Shown one piece after another: positions 34,708-42,964 of a stretch of DNA of 64,000 nucleotides. The translations under genes and the position numbers were made by a program. Source of the DNA: JBEEFP01 sp041166085. GTDB taxonomy: Bacteria; Actinomycetota; Acidimicrobiia; Acidimicrobiales; JAFATL01. The DNA lies in assembly GCA_041166085.1 (NCBI GenBank), contig JBEEFP010000067.1:124001-188000 (forward strand). Reading direction: 5' to 3'. The notes under the pieces were generated by a model. It did no database searches and was not told the DNA's origin. It was given only the letters and a program-made list of their open reading frames with translations. Each line of letters opens with the position of its first letter. Positions within the stretch are counted from its first letter, which is position 1.

Positions 34708-34737
34708 TTGTCATTACGGTACGGTACCGTTACGGTA
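34708..34737 (+). promoter_or_regulatory. Promoter with TACGGTA operator repeats before MFS/TetR operon
   Basis: TTGTCA at 34708-34713 and TACGGT at 34731-34736 are spaced by 17 bases. Between and over them TACGGTA occurs at 34715, 34720 and 34731, with the 10-bp palindrome ACGGTACCGT at 34721-34730. Binding there by the TetR protein encoded downstream would block the promoter. The -10 box ends eight bases before the ATG, suggesting a leaderless mRNA. Confidence 0.6.
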
Positions 34738-34744
34738 AGGAGCC

Positions 34745-36403
34745 ATGGCGACCACGCTCCAACGTCCCCAGGACGACGCCCCCGACCGACCCACGCCGCC
34801 CGAGACCTACGGCATCGATCCTGAGATCTACCGCCGCCGCTGGTGGACGCTCACCGTGCTGTGCACGAGCCTGCTCATCGTCATCGTCGGCAACTCCAGC
34901 CTCAACATCACCCTGCCGACGCTCATCCGTGAGCTGGGTGCGTCCACCTCGCAGCTGCAGTGGATGGTGGACGCCTACTCCCTCGTCTTCGCCGGTCTCC
35001 TTCTGACCGCAGGTGCCCTGGGCGACCGCTTCGGCCGCAAGGGCGCGCTGCAGATCGGGCTCTTCGGCTTCCTCGCCGCCTGCCTCGGCGCCAGCCAGGC
35101 CAACTCGGCGTCCATGATCATCTTCTACCGGGCGATGATGGGCGTCTCGGCCGCGTTCATCATGCCGTCGACGCTGTCGATCCTCACCAACGTCTTCCCG
35201 CCCCACGAGCGCACCAAGGCCATCGCCACGTGGGCCGGCATCGCGGGCGGCGGTGCGGCCATCGGTCCCGTCTCGAGCGGCCTCCTCCTCCACCACTTCT
35301 GGTGGGGCTCGGTGTTCCTGGTCAACGTCCCGATCATCGCCGGAGCCCTTGTCGCCGGACACTTCTTCGTGCCGAGGTCCAAGAATCCCGACGACGCGCC
35401 CCTCGACGCGGTGGGTGCGCTCCTGTCCATCGCCGGCATCGTCGCCCTGGTCTACGCCATCATCGAGGCGCCGGACCGCGGCTGGGGCAGCGTGGAGACC
35501 ATCGCCACCCTGGTCCTCGCCTTCGCCTTCATCGGCGTGTTCCTCACGTGGGAGCGCCAGACGAAGGACCCGATGCTCAACCTGTCCTACTTCAAGGACC
35601 CACGCTTCAGCGTCGGCTCGGCGGGCATGGTGCTCGTGTTCTTCGCCATGTTCGGGCTGTTCTTCCTCATCACCCAGTACTTCCAGCTCGTCCTGGGGTA
35701 CGACGCGCTGGGTGCAGGGGTGCGGCAGGCGCCCATGGCGCTGGCCCTGATGCTGGTCGCGCCGAACACGGCCCGATTGGCACACCGCTTCGGCGCCCAC
35801 CGGGTCGTCGCGAGCGGCCTGACGCTCGTCACCGTGTCGATGCTGCTGCTCGGCCTGGTCTCGGTCGACACCACGTACTTCGAGGTGCTGGGCGCCATGC
35901 TCGTAGGCGGTGTCGGCATGGCGTTGACCATGTCGCCCCTCACCGCGTCGATCATGTCGGCGGTGCCGCTGCACCGCGCCGGAACTGGCTCGGCCATCAA
36001 CGACACCACCCGTGAGCTGGGTGGCTCCCTCGGCGTCGCCGTGCTGGGCAGCGTCGTGAGCTCGCGCTACGTCAGTCAGCTCCACCCGTTCACCGCCGGA
36101 CTGCCGGCCGCGGCCCGTACGGCGGCCGAGCGCTCGCTCGGTGGCGCCCTGCAAGTGGCCCAGCAACTGCCGCAGGCAGCCCGGGCCGCGTTCGTCCGCG
36201 CCGCCCAGGTGGCGTTCGTCGACGCGCTCCACATCGCTGTGCTGGTCGCCGCCGCGTCGGCCGCTACGGGCGCCGTCCTGGTGTACCGCAAGCTGCCCCA
36301 CGAAGGCGGGCATTCCGCCATCCCGGTCGCCGGCAGCGAGCTCGGTCCCCCTGACGTCGCCACCGAGCTCGGCGTGCCGGGCACTCCCCCGGTCGCGGTA
36401 TGA
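34745..36403 (+). CDS. MFS multidrug transporter, DHA2 (14-TMS) type
   Basis: A 552-residue transporter with about 14 hydrophobic helices. Early motifs are SSLNITLPTLIRELGAST and LGDRFGRKGAL (the MFS loop 2-3 motif), with the antiporter GPVSSGLLLHHFWWGSVFLV helix. DHA2 members expel drugs with proton entry. The following TetR gene overlaps by four bases and operator repeats lie at the promoter, a common drug-responsive arrangement. Confidence 0.92.
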   Translation: MATTLQRPQDDAPDRPTPPETYGIDPEIYRRRWWTLTVLCTSLLIVIVGNSSLNITLPTLIRELGASTSQLQWMVDAYSLVFAGLLLTAGALGDRFGRKGALQIGLFGFLAACLGASQANSASMIIFYRAMMGVSAAFIMPSTLSILTNVFPPHERTKAIATWAGIAGGGAAIGPVSSGLLLHHFWWGSVFLVNVPIIAGALVAGHFFVPRSKNPDDAPLDAVGALLSIAGIVALVYAIIEAPDRGWGSVETIATLVLAFAFIGVFLTWERQTKDPMLNLSYFKDPRFSVGSAGMVLVFFAMFGLFFLITQYFQLVLGYDALGAGVRQAPMALALMLVAPNTARLAHRFGAHRVVASGLTLVTVSMLLLGLVSVDTTYFEVLGAMLVGGVGMALTMSPLTASIMSAVPLHRAGTGSAINDTTRELGGSLGVAVLGSVVSSRYVSQLHPFTAGLPAAARTAAERSLGGALQVAQQLPQAARAAFVRAAQVAFVDALHIAVLVAAASAATGAVLVYRKLPHEGGHSAIPVAGSELGPPDVATELGVPGTPPVAV

Positions 36404-36975
36404 CGACCACTGCGCCCGGCCGCCCACGCCGCGAGGAGACGACGCGCGCCATTCTCGATGCCGCGCTCGCGCTGGTCGACGAGGTGGGCTACGCGGGCTG
36501 CAGCATGGAGCGCATCGCCCACAAGGCGGGCGTGCAGAAGCCGGCGGTGTACCGGCGCTGGTGCAACAAGAGCGAGCTGGTCGCCGATGCCGTGCACATC
36601 GTCGCCATGCCGATCACCGACCCCGACACCGGAAGCGTCGAAGGCGACCTCGTCGCCATGATGCGGGAGATGAAGGCGACGGCCAGCACGCCCGAGGGCA
36701 AGGTCGCGCTGCGCCTCCTGGCCGAGCACGGCGCCCATCCCGACCTGGTCGCCGCCATCAAATCGTCGATGATCGCCAAGCGCCGCCCGGTGTTCCGCCG
36801 GGTCCTGAAGCGCGGTGAGGAACGGGGCGAGATCCGCTCCGGCATCGACGTGGATCTGGTGGTGCAGATGTTGCTGGGGCCGATCCTCGTCCGCCTGCTC
36901 ATCAAGCACGAGGATGTGCCCGCCTCGGTGCCTCCCGCCGCGGTCCGGCTGCTGCTGGCTGGCCTGCAAACCTGA
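36400..36975 (+). CDS. TetR-family transcriptional repressor
   Basis: A 191-residue one-component regulator. The helix-turn-helix is CSMERIAHKAGVQKPAVYRR (about 33-52) after the first helix TRAILDAALALVDEVGYAG; the remainder is the ligand-binding helical domain. It is coupled to the DHA2 pump and probably controls it through the TACGGTA repeats at 34715-34737. Confidence 0.92.
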   Translation: MTTTAPGRPRREETTRAILDAALALVDEVGYAGCSMERIAHKAGVQKPAVYRRWCNKSELVADAVHIVAMPITDPDTGSVEGDLVAMMREMKATASTPEGKVALRLLAEHGAHPDLVAAIKSSMIAKRRPVFRRVLKRGEERGEIRSGIDVDLVVQMLLGPILVRLLIKHEDVPASVPPAAVRLLLAGLQT

Positions 36976-36997
36976 CCACCTGGGTACGGTGTCGGGC

Positions 36998-38356
36998 GTG
37001 GCGGAGTCTGACAGACCCATACGGTCCGGCCGGCGCATGTCGGAGACGGAAGCCCTCATGTGGGCGGTGGAGCGCGACCCGGCCCTGCGCTCGTCGTTCC
37101 TGAACGTCACGTTCCTCGACCGCTCCCCCGACTTCGAGCGCTTCCGGCGCCGTATGGACCGAGCGGTTGCGGCCGTGCCCCGTCTGCGCCAGCGAGTGAC
37201 GCCGGCCGGTTTGCTGGGTGTCCCCGGATGGGAGCAGGACCCCGACTTCGACATCGACTTCCACGTGCGACGCATCGACGCCCCACCCGGCGGCACCGAC
37301 CGCGTCCTGCTCGACATGGCCGCTGCGCTGTACGCGGAAGAGTGGGCGCCGGACCGACCGCTCTGGCAGTTCACCATCGTCGACGGCCTCGAGGGCGACC
37401 GCGCCGCCCTGTTGGCCAAGATGCACCACACCATCACCGACGGTGTGGGCGGCGTGCGCCTGTCAGCGATGTTCCTCGACCTCGAGCGCGACGCGCCGGA
37501 GCCCGAGATCAGTCCCGACTCGGAGGACGACCTGCCCGGCGACGAGCCCGCGTCGCTGCTCGACGCCATCCGCCGCCCCTTCGACCTCACCCGCAAGGCC
37601 ATCGCCGACGTGGCCGACTCCGTCACCCACCCTGTCGAGACCGCCCAGTCGATGGCTCGCCAGGTGCTCGTGACCGACCGAGCGCGGTCGACGCTCTGGC
37701 GGGGCAAGCGGTCGATGCACCGGCGCTTCGATGTCCTCCGCTTCCCCCTCGACGACGCCAAGCGCGCGGCCAAGGCGCTGGGCGGCACCGTCAACGACTT
37801 CTTCATGACGGGTGTCGCCGGCGGCGCCGCGGCCTACCACCGCAAGAAGGGCGCCGACGTCGACGAGTTCCGCGTCGCGATGCCCATCAGCACGCGCACC
37901 GACCGATCGGCGGGCGGGAACGCCTTCGCTCCCACACGCGTCCTGGTGCCGGTGGCCCTCGAGGAACCCGCCGCCCGGTTCGCCGCCGTCCGCGAGCAGC
38001 TCAACACGGTGAAGTCCGAACGGGCCCTCGGTCTGGCCGAGACGCTGGCGGGCGTGCTGTCGAGCCTGCCCACACCCGTACTGGCCCGCCTTGCCCGCTT
38101 CCAGGTCGAGACGGTCGACTTCGCCTGCTCCAACGTCAAGGGCGCGCCCTTCGACCTCTACGTGGCCGGCGCCAAGGTCCTGGCCAACCACCCCATGGGT
38201 CCGACCGCCGGCACAGCCTTCAACGCCACCCTGCTCTCCTACCTGGGCAGCCTCGACATCGGCGTCAACAGCGACACCGCCGCGGTGGACGATCCTGCCC
38301 TCCTCGTCCAGTGCATCGAGGAGTCGCTGCGCGAGCTGGCGGCCGCCGCTCCCTGA
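36998..38356 (+). CDS. Wax ester synthase / diacylglycerol acyltransferase (WS/DGAT) family
   Basis: A 452-residue acyltransferase. The catalytic HHxxxDG is HHTITDG at 143-149. Downstream ADVDEFRVAMPISTRTD and NVKGAPFDLYVAGAK are the second conserved block. These bacterial enzymes join acyl-CoA with fatty alcohol or diacylglycerol to make wax esters or triacylglycerol. The GTG at 36998 is preferred over ATG 37037 because a TACGGT box (36985-36990) lies seven bases before it. Confidence 0.92.
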   Translation: MAESDRPIRSGRRMSETEALMWAVERDPALRSSFLNVTFLDRSPDFERFRRRMDRAVAAVPRLRQRVTPAGLLGVPGWEQDPDFDIDFHVRRIDAPPGGTDRVLLDMAAALYAEEWAPDRPLWQFTIVDGLEGDRAALLAKMHHTITDGVGGVRLSAMFLDLERDAPEPEISPDSEDDLPGDEPASLLDAIRRPFDLTRKAIADVADSVTHPVETAQSMARQVLVTDRARSTLWRGKRSMHRRFDVLRFPLDDAKRAAKALGGTVNDFFMTGVAGGAAAYHRKKGADVDEFRVAMPISTRTDRSAGGNAFAPTRVLVPVALEEPAARFAAVREQLNTVKSERALGLAETLAGVLSSLPTPVLARLARFQVETVDFACSNVKGAPFDLYVAGAKVLANHPMGPTAGTAFNATLLSYLGSLDIGVNSDTAAVDDPALLVQCIEESLRELAAAAP

Positions 38357-38416
38357 CCACGTCCACGAGCTCTTGCGCAGGAGCGGCCGGGCCGCGCTGG
38401 TCGTAGTGTCTGCCGC

Positions 38417-38815
38417 GTGAGCGCCAATGGGGGACGCAGCCTGCCGCTCATCCTCGCTCGAGAGCTGGCCGCCAACCTGGCCACCCCGATGTTTCTCATC
38501 GACGCCACCGGGACGCTCGTCTTCTACAACGAGGCGGCCGAGCTGATGCTGGGCAGGACGTTCGCGGAGATGGGCGAGATCACCGCCAACGAGTTCGGCA
38601 GCATGCTCGACCTGGCCGATCCCGATGGCACTCCCGTACGCCGGCGCGACTCCCCCGCCGGCATCGCCTTCCTGCAGCGCGTCCCGTCCCACAAGCGCTT
38701 GATGGCGACGACGCTCGACGGAAATCGCGACGCCTTCGAGGTCACCGCCTATCCCCTGTTCGGCTCCACCGAGGACATGCACGGCGTGCTCACCGTCTTC
38801 TGGCGGGCACAGTGA
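38417..38815 (+). CDS. PAS-domain protein
   Basis: A 132-residue protein that is a lone PAS domain: LATPMFLIDATGTLVFYNEA (22-41) and AFEVTAYPLFGSTEDMHG near the end give the first and last strands. It has no catalytic domain of its own and is coupled through a GTGA overlap to the following metallo-beta-lactamase-fold enzyme, for which it could be a sensor. TAGTGT at 38404-38409 precedes the GTG start by seven bases. Confidence 0.85.
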   Translation: MSANGGRSLPLILARELAANLATPMFLIDATGTLVFYNEAAELMLGRTFAEMGEITANEFGSMLDLADPDGTPVRRRDSPAGIAFLQRVPSHKRLMATTLDGNRDAFEVTAYPLFGSTEDMHGVLTVFWRAQ

Positions 38816-39696
38816 AGGCGCGGGTCTGGGGCTGCCGCGGCTCGTTGGCCGCGCCCGGCGCGGAGAACATCCGGTACGGCGGAAACACGTCTTGTGTCGA
38901 GATCACCGCCGCGTCGGGCGAGACCATCGTCCTCGACGCCGGTACCGGCATGCGTCCCCTCGGCGTCGCTCTTTCGAATGCTGGTGTCACCGATGTGCAC
39001 GTGCTGCTCTCGCACCTGCACCTCGACCACCTGCAGGGTCTCGGGTTCTTCCGTCCGCTCTTCGATCCCGCTGTCCGCGTCCGGGTGTGGGGCCCGCCGT
39101 CGCCCGTCCAGCCGCTGGCCGAGCGCATCTCCACCTACCTCTCGCCGCCGTTGTTCCCGGTGCGCCTCGCCGACATCCCGTGCTCGGTCTCCTTCGAGGA
39201 CGCGCCGGAGGAGCCGGTGACGGTCGGGTCGCTCACCATTCGAGCGTCACTCGTCACCCACCAGGGACCCACGGTCGGCTACCGCGTCGAGGAGGACGGT
39301 CGGGTCATCACCTATCTTCCCGACCACGAACCGTCCCTCGGCGCCGACCTCGCCACGCAGCCCGCAGACTGGATCAGCGGCCACGACCTTGCCGCTGGTG
39401 CCGATGTGCTGCTGCACGATGCGCAGTACGGCGTCGACGAGTACCCGCACCACGTCGGTTGGGGCCACTCGAGCATCGGCCACGTCGTCGCCTTCGCCCG
39501 GAAGGCCGACGTCGGCAAGCTCGTGCTGTTCCATCACGACCCGTACCACGCCGATAGCGAGTTGGAGACCCTGGTCGACGAGGCCAAGACCATCTGGGGC
39601 GACGGATGCGACTGCGTCTCCCTGGCGTGGGAGGGCATGACCATCGAGCTCGACGCCGACGGCGTGCGCGTCGAGCACGCGCCCGTTCCCGGCTAG
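38812..39696 (+). CDS. Metallo-beta-lactamase-fold hydrolase (phosphodiesterase-like)
   Basis: A 294-residue MBL-fold enzyme. VWGCRGSLAAPG and the GGNTSCVEI opening are shared with PhnP- and class II cyclic phosphodiesterase-like enzymes. The metal site is SHLHLDHLQG (HxHxDH), with LPDHEPSLG, the HDAQY segment and a final HHDPYH. It is coupled to the PAS protein. A cyclic-nucleotide substrate would fit the cyclase at 17499 but is inference. Confidence 0.87.
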   Translation: MKARVWGCRGSLAAPGAENIRYGGNTSCVEITAASGETIVLDAGTGMRPLGVALSNAGVTDVHVLLSHLHLDHLQGLGFFRPLFDPAVRVRVWGPPSPVQPLAERISTYLSPPLFPVRLADIPCSVSFEDAPEEPVTVGSLTIRASLVTHQGPTVGYRVEEDGRVITYLPDHEPSLGADLATQPADWISGHDLAAGADVLLHDAQYGVDEYPHHVGWGHSSIGHVVAFARKADVGKLVLFHHDPYHADSELETLVDEAKTIWGDGCDCVSLAWEGMTIELDADGVRVEHAPVPG

Positions 39697-39705
39697 AACA
39701 CGGCC

Positions 39706-40488
39706 GTGGAGCTTCGCGACAAGGTCGTCATCGTCACCGGAGGTGCCAGTGGCATCGGCGCCGCCCTCTCCCGCCGCTTCGCGGCCGAAGGCGCACGTGC
39801 CGTCGTGGTGGCCGACCTCCAGGCCGACGCGGCCCAGGCCGTCGCCGACGAGATCGGCGGGACGGCCGTGTCGACCGACGTCGCCGTGGAGGCCGACGTG
39901 CGGGCGCTGGTCGAGAAGACGACCAAACAGCACGGACCCGTCGACCTGTTCTGCTCCAACGCGGGCATCGCCATCGGCGGCGGCGTGGAGGTACCCGACG
40001 AGGAGTGGCGGCGCATCTGGGACATCAACCTGATGGCCCACGTCTACGCGGCACGCGCCGTCCTGCCCGGCATGCTCGCCCGGGGCGAGGGCTACCTCCT
40101 GAACACCGCGTCGGCCGCCGGCCTGCTCACCAACCTCGGCGCCGCGCCCTACGCGGTCACCAAGCACGCGGCGGTGGCGCTCGCCGAGTGGCTCGCCATC
40201 ACCCACGGCGACGCGGGCATCAAGGTCTCGGTCCTGTGCCCACAGGGCGTGCGCACTCCGATGCTCCTCGGCGGTGCCGAGCTGGGCGACGACGCCGCCA
40301 ACATGCTGCTCGCGGGCGCCATCGAGCCCCAGCAGGTGGCCGACGCCGTCGTCGAGGGGCTGCGGGACGAGGCGTTCCTGATCCTGCCCCACCCCGAGGT
40401 GCTCGAATACCTCCGGCGCAAGACCGACGACTACGACCGCTGGCTGACGGGGATGCGCCGGCTGCAGGCCCGCATCGCGCAATCGTGA
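39706..40488 (+). CDS. Short-chain dehydrogenase/reductase
   Basis: A 260-residue Rossmann enzyme. TGGASGIG is the nucleotide motif, CSNAGIAIGGG the NAG region, LNTASAAG holds the Ser and YAVTK the Tyr/Lys. The AHGD and LEYLRRKTDDYDRWL tail is common in actinobacterial SDRs of fatty or steroid metabolism. The GTG start is nine bases after the MBL stop; the stop overlaps the small gene that follows. Confidence 0.9.
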   Translation: MELRDKVVIVTGGASGIGAALSRRFAAEGARAVVVADLQADAAQAVADEIGGTAVSTDVAVEADVRALVEKTTKQHGPVDLFCSNAGIAIGGGVEVPDEEWRRIWDINLMAHVYAARAVLPGMLARGEGYLLNTASAAGLLTNLGAAPYAVTKHAAVALAEWLAITHGDAGIKVSVLCPQGVRTPMLLGGAELGDDAANMLLAGAIEPQQVADAVVEGLRDEAFLILPHPEVLEYLRRKTDDYDRWLTGMRRLQARIAQS

Positions 40489-40739
40489 GCGTGGAGGCCC
40501 TCGGCCTGCGCGTCGGGGACAAGGTGCGCTTCCGACGGCGGGAGGGCGGGCGCTGGCACACCGGCATCGTGCGGGGCCGTGAGGCCGACGGCAGCCTGGC
40601 CGTCAGCGACGAGAAGGGGGCGGCCCGGGCCCTCCCACTCGAGCGGGTCGAGGTTGCAACCGCTGGGCCCCGGGGCGCCCGTTCCTGGGAACCGTTGGTC
40701 GAGCGGGCGGCCCGCACGGAGCAGATGCGCCTCCTCTGA
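40485..40739 (+). CDS. Small conserved-looking protein of unknown function
   Basis: An 84-residue protein starting at the GTG that overlaps the SDR stop by four bases. It has a compact beta-rich, basic first half (LGLRVGDKVRFRRREG, WHTGIVRGREADGSLAV), reminiscent of an SH3-like or Tudor-like barrel, and a charged C-terminal helix (SWEPLVERAARTEQM). I do not recognise a family. Its overlap and codon-phase match to the operon support it being real. Confidence 0.65.
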   Translation: MSVEALGLRVGDKVRFRRREGGRWHTGIVRGREADGSLAVSDEKGAARALPLERVEVATAGPRGARSWEPLVERAARTEQMRLL

Positions 40740-40748
40740 CCGCGCCGT

Positions 40749-40775
40749 TTGACAGACGTCATCAGGCGGTACGTT
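40749..40775 (+). promoter_or_regulatory. Promoter of secreted protease gene
   Basis: A perfect TTGACA (40749-40754) is followed after 15 bases by TACGTT (40770-40775), seven bases before the ATG at 40783. There is no ribosome-binding site, consistent with a leaderless transcript. Confidence 0.55.
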
Positions 40776-40782
40776 GTTCCCC

Positions 40783-41616
40783 ATGGGGACTCGCCGTGCA
40801 TTGCTCGCTCTCTTCGTCGCGCTCTTCTCGCTGGCCGGACTGCTCGTCGGACCGCCCGCCCACGCCGCTCCGACCTGGCAGTCGGCCGCGACCGCGCCCA
40901 TCCACCCCGGTGTCCAGACCGTCACCGGTGGGGGCCAGTGCACCGCCAACTTCGTCTTCTACAACGCCGGCAGTGTCTTCATCGGCCAGGCCGCCCACTG
41001 TGCGGGCACGGGGGCGCCGACCGATACGAACGGCTGTGACTCCGCGTCGCTGCCCCTCGGCACGCCCGTGCAGGTCGACGGCGCGTCCCACAACGGCACC
41101 CTCGTCTACAGCTCGTGGCTGACGATGCAGCAGCTCAAGGAGAAGGACGCCAACACGTGTGCCTTCAACGACCTTGCCCTCGTCCGTCTCGACCCAGCTG
41201 ACGCCACCCATGTGAATCCCTCCATCCCGGTGTGGGGTGGACCCTTCGGCGTCAACACCACGGGCACCCAACTGGGGTCGACCGTGTACAGCTACGGCAA
41301 CTCGTCCCTGCGCCTCGGTCTCACGCTGCTCAGCCCCAAGCGGGGCATCAGCGCCGGCGATGACGGCGGCGGCTGGACCCACACCGTCTACACGGTGTCG
41401 CCGGGCATCCCTGGCGACTCAGGCAGCGCCTTCCTGGACGGCAGCGGCAAGGCCCTCGGCGTCCTCAGCACCATCGACTTCCTCCCGCTGCCGGGCAGCA
41501 ACGGCGTCGGTGACATCGGTCGCGAGATCGGCTACATGCAGGCGCACTACGACGGCAGCGTTCTGCTCGCCAACGGCACCGAGGCCTTCAAGCCCAACGC
41601 ACTGCCGCTCGGCTAG
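40783..41616 (+). CDS. Secreted trypsin-like (S1) serine protease
   Basis: A 277-residue exported protease. The signal peptide is MGTRRALLALFVALFSL with cleavage near AHA (about 27). The catalytic triad is visible as IGQAAHCAG (His), FNDLALVRL (Asp) and PGIPGDSGSAF (Ser). The start is set at 40783 rather than the upstream in-frame ATG because of the TACGTT box. Extracellular; specificity unknown. Confidence 0.9.
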   Translation: MGTRRALLALFVALFSLAGLLVGPPAHAAPTWQSAATAPIHPGVQTVTGGGQCTANFVFYNAGSVFIGQAAHCAGTGAPTDTNGCDSASLPLGTPVQVDGASHNGTLVYSSWLTMQQLKEKDANTCAFNDLALVRLDPADATHVNPSIPVWGGPFGVNTTGTQLGSTVYSYGNSSLRLGLTLLSPKRGISAGDDGGGWTHTVYTVSPGIPGDSGSAFLDGSGKALGVLSTIDFLPLPGSNGVGDIGREIGYMQAHYDGSVLLANGTEAFKPNALPLG

Positions 41617-41625
41617 TAGGCCGAG

Positions 41626-42285
41626 ATGGCGCTCACGCGGTCGGCGGCCGCGTGCAAACGGAAGTTCCTCGACATCTTCCCCGGCGGCTTCCACGATCCG
41701 ACGTACGTCGAGTGGGAGCGGAGCTACAAGTGGGACGCGCATCGGCGGTGGGCCGACGCGCTCGGCAAGGCGACCTTCCGATCGCTCCTCGACACCGGCG
41801 CGCACAAGGACGCTGCGACAGCCGCGGTACGCATCGAGTCGCGCACGAACCTCCTCTTCTCCTTCGAGAAGATGGCCGTGCGCGACGCGGTGGCCACCGG
41901 GCCCGGGGCCCGCATGTTCGCGACCGGTCTGTACGACTGGCTGCACGGGCCGGGACGGGAGCGAGACAAGTTCGAACGGTGGTGCGAGACGGTCGCCGCC
42001 CTGCCCCGCCGGCAGACGCGCGTGGCGACGTGGCCGGTCATCACCGTGTTCGGGTTCATCGGCCGGCCGCGGGTGCACGTCTTCCTCAAGCCGACCGTCA
42101 CGCGTGTCGCCGCCGACGCTTACGGCTTCGACTTCCAGTACCACTCACGTCCGACGTGGGACACCTATGGCAGCCTGCTCGACTTCGCCCGCACGGTGCA
42201 GCGCGACATGGCCGATCTCCGGCCGCGCGACATGATCGACGTCCAGTCCTTCATCTGGGTGCAGGGCTCGGCTGAGTACGGCTGA
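41626..42285 (+). CDS. Conserved-type protein of unknown function
   Basis: A 219-residue soluble protein. It is rich in aromatic residues and basic helices (CKRKFLDIFPGGFHDPTYVE, then WERSYKWDAHRRW) and ends RDMIDVQSFIWVQGSAEYG. No membrane segment or metal motif is evident. The pattern resembles a family found in actinomycetes and myxobacteria, but I cannot name a function. It starts nine bases after the protease stop. Confidence 0.75.
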   Translation: MALTRSAAACKRKFLDIFPGGFHDPTYVEWERSYKWDAHRRWADALGKATFRSLLDTGAHKDAATAAVRIESRTNLLFSFEKMAVRDAVATGPGARMFATGLYDWLHGPGRERDKFERWCETVAALPRRQTRVATWPVITVFGFIGRPRVHVFLKPTVTRVAADAYGFDFQYHSRPTWDTYGSLLDFARTVQRDMADLRPRDMIDVQSFIWVQGSAEYG

Positions 42286-42296
42286 GCGCGGTACGA

Positions 42297-42929
42297 CTAG
42301 AAGAGGCGGACGTTGCGCTTGGCGTCCGAGCCCGCCGGCGCGGTCGACCGGTTCGGCCGGGGCGGAAGCCAGTCCTCGGGGTCGACGGGAGTGCCCCCGA
42401 CCCTGACCTCGAAGTGCAGGTGCGATCCGGTGACGTTGCCGGTCGTACCGATGGCGCCGACGGCGTCGCCCTGCTGCACGTACTGGCCGGTGACCACGTC
42501 GAGGCGGGAGAGGTGCGCGTACAGCGTGTGCACGCCCTGGCCGTGGTCGATCTCGACCATGGTGCCGTAGCCCGAGTAGCCGGCAGGCGCGGGACCCGAC
42601 CAGACCACCGTTCCCCGACCGGCCGACCACACGGCATCGCCGGTCTCACCGTCGATGTCGGTGCCGGGGTGGAGGTGACCGGCGCGCACCTCGCCGAACC
42701 AACCGGTGCGCAGCCCGTCGGCGGGCCACGCCAGGTGCACGGGCTCGACTGCGCGGGACACGGGGATCACCAGGCGGGCTGCGTCGATGGCGTCGGTGGC
42801 CAGTGGACCGCCGGGGCGGGGGCCGATCTCGTCGCGGTGCCCAACGGCCGGCGCCATCGACAGCCCGAGGGCAGCGATGACCGCAAAAGCGAGTGCGAAC
42901 GCGCGAAACCGCACGGACAAATCGGTCAT
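42297..42929 (-). CDS. M23-family peptidoglycan endopeptidase
   Basis: A 210-residue exported metallopeptidase with an N-terminal signal sequence (ALAFAVIAALGLSMAPAVG). The zinc residues are in HLHPGTDID, then HTLYAHLSRLDVVTGQYVQ, and HLHFEVRVGG. LytM/M23 enzymes cleave peptidoglycan cross-bridges or act as cell-wall hydrolase activators. It is convergent with the hypothetical at 41626 and divergent from 42965. Confidence 0.92.
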   Translation of the reverse strand: MTDLSVRFRAFALAFAVIAALGLSMAPAVGHRDEIGPRPGGPLATDAIDAARLVIPVSRAVEPVHLAWPADGLRTGWFGEVRAGHLHPGTDIDGETGDAVWSAGRGTVVWSGPAPAGYSGYGTMVEIDHGQGVHTLYAHLSRLDVVTGQYVQQGDAVGAIGTTGNVTGSHLHFEVRVGGTPVDPEDWLPPRPNRSTAPAGSDAKRNVRLF

Positions 42930-42964
42930 GGGATCCCGGCAGACTACCGAAGTACCCTCCCGGC

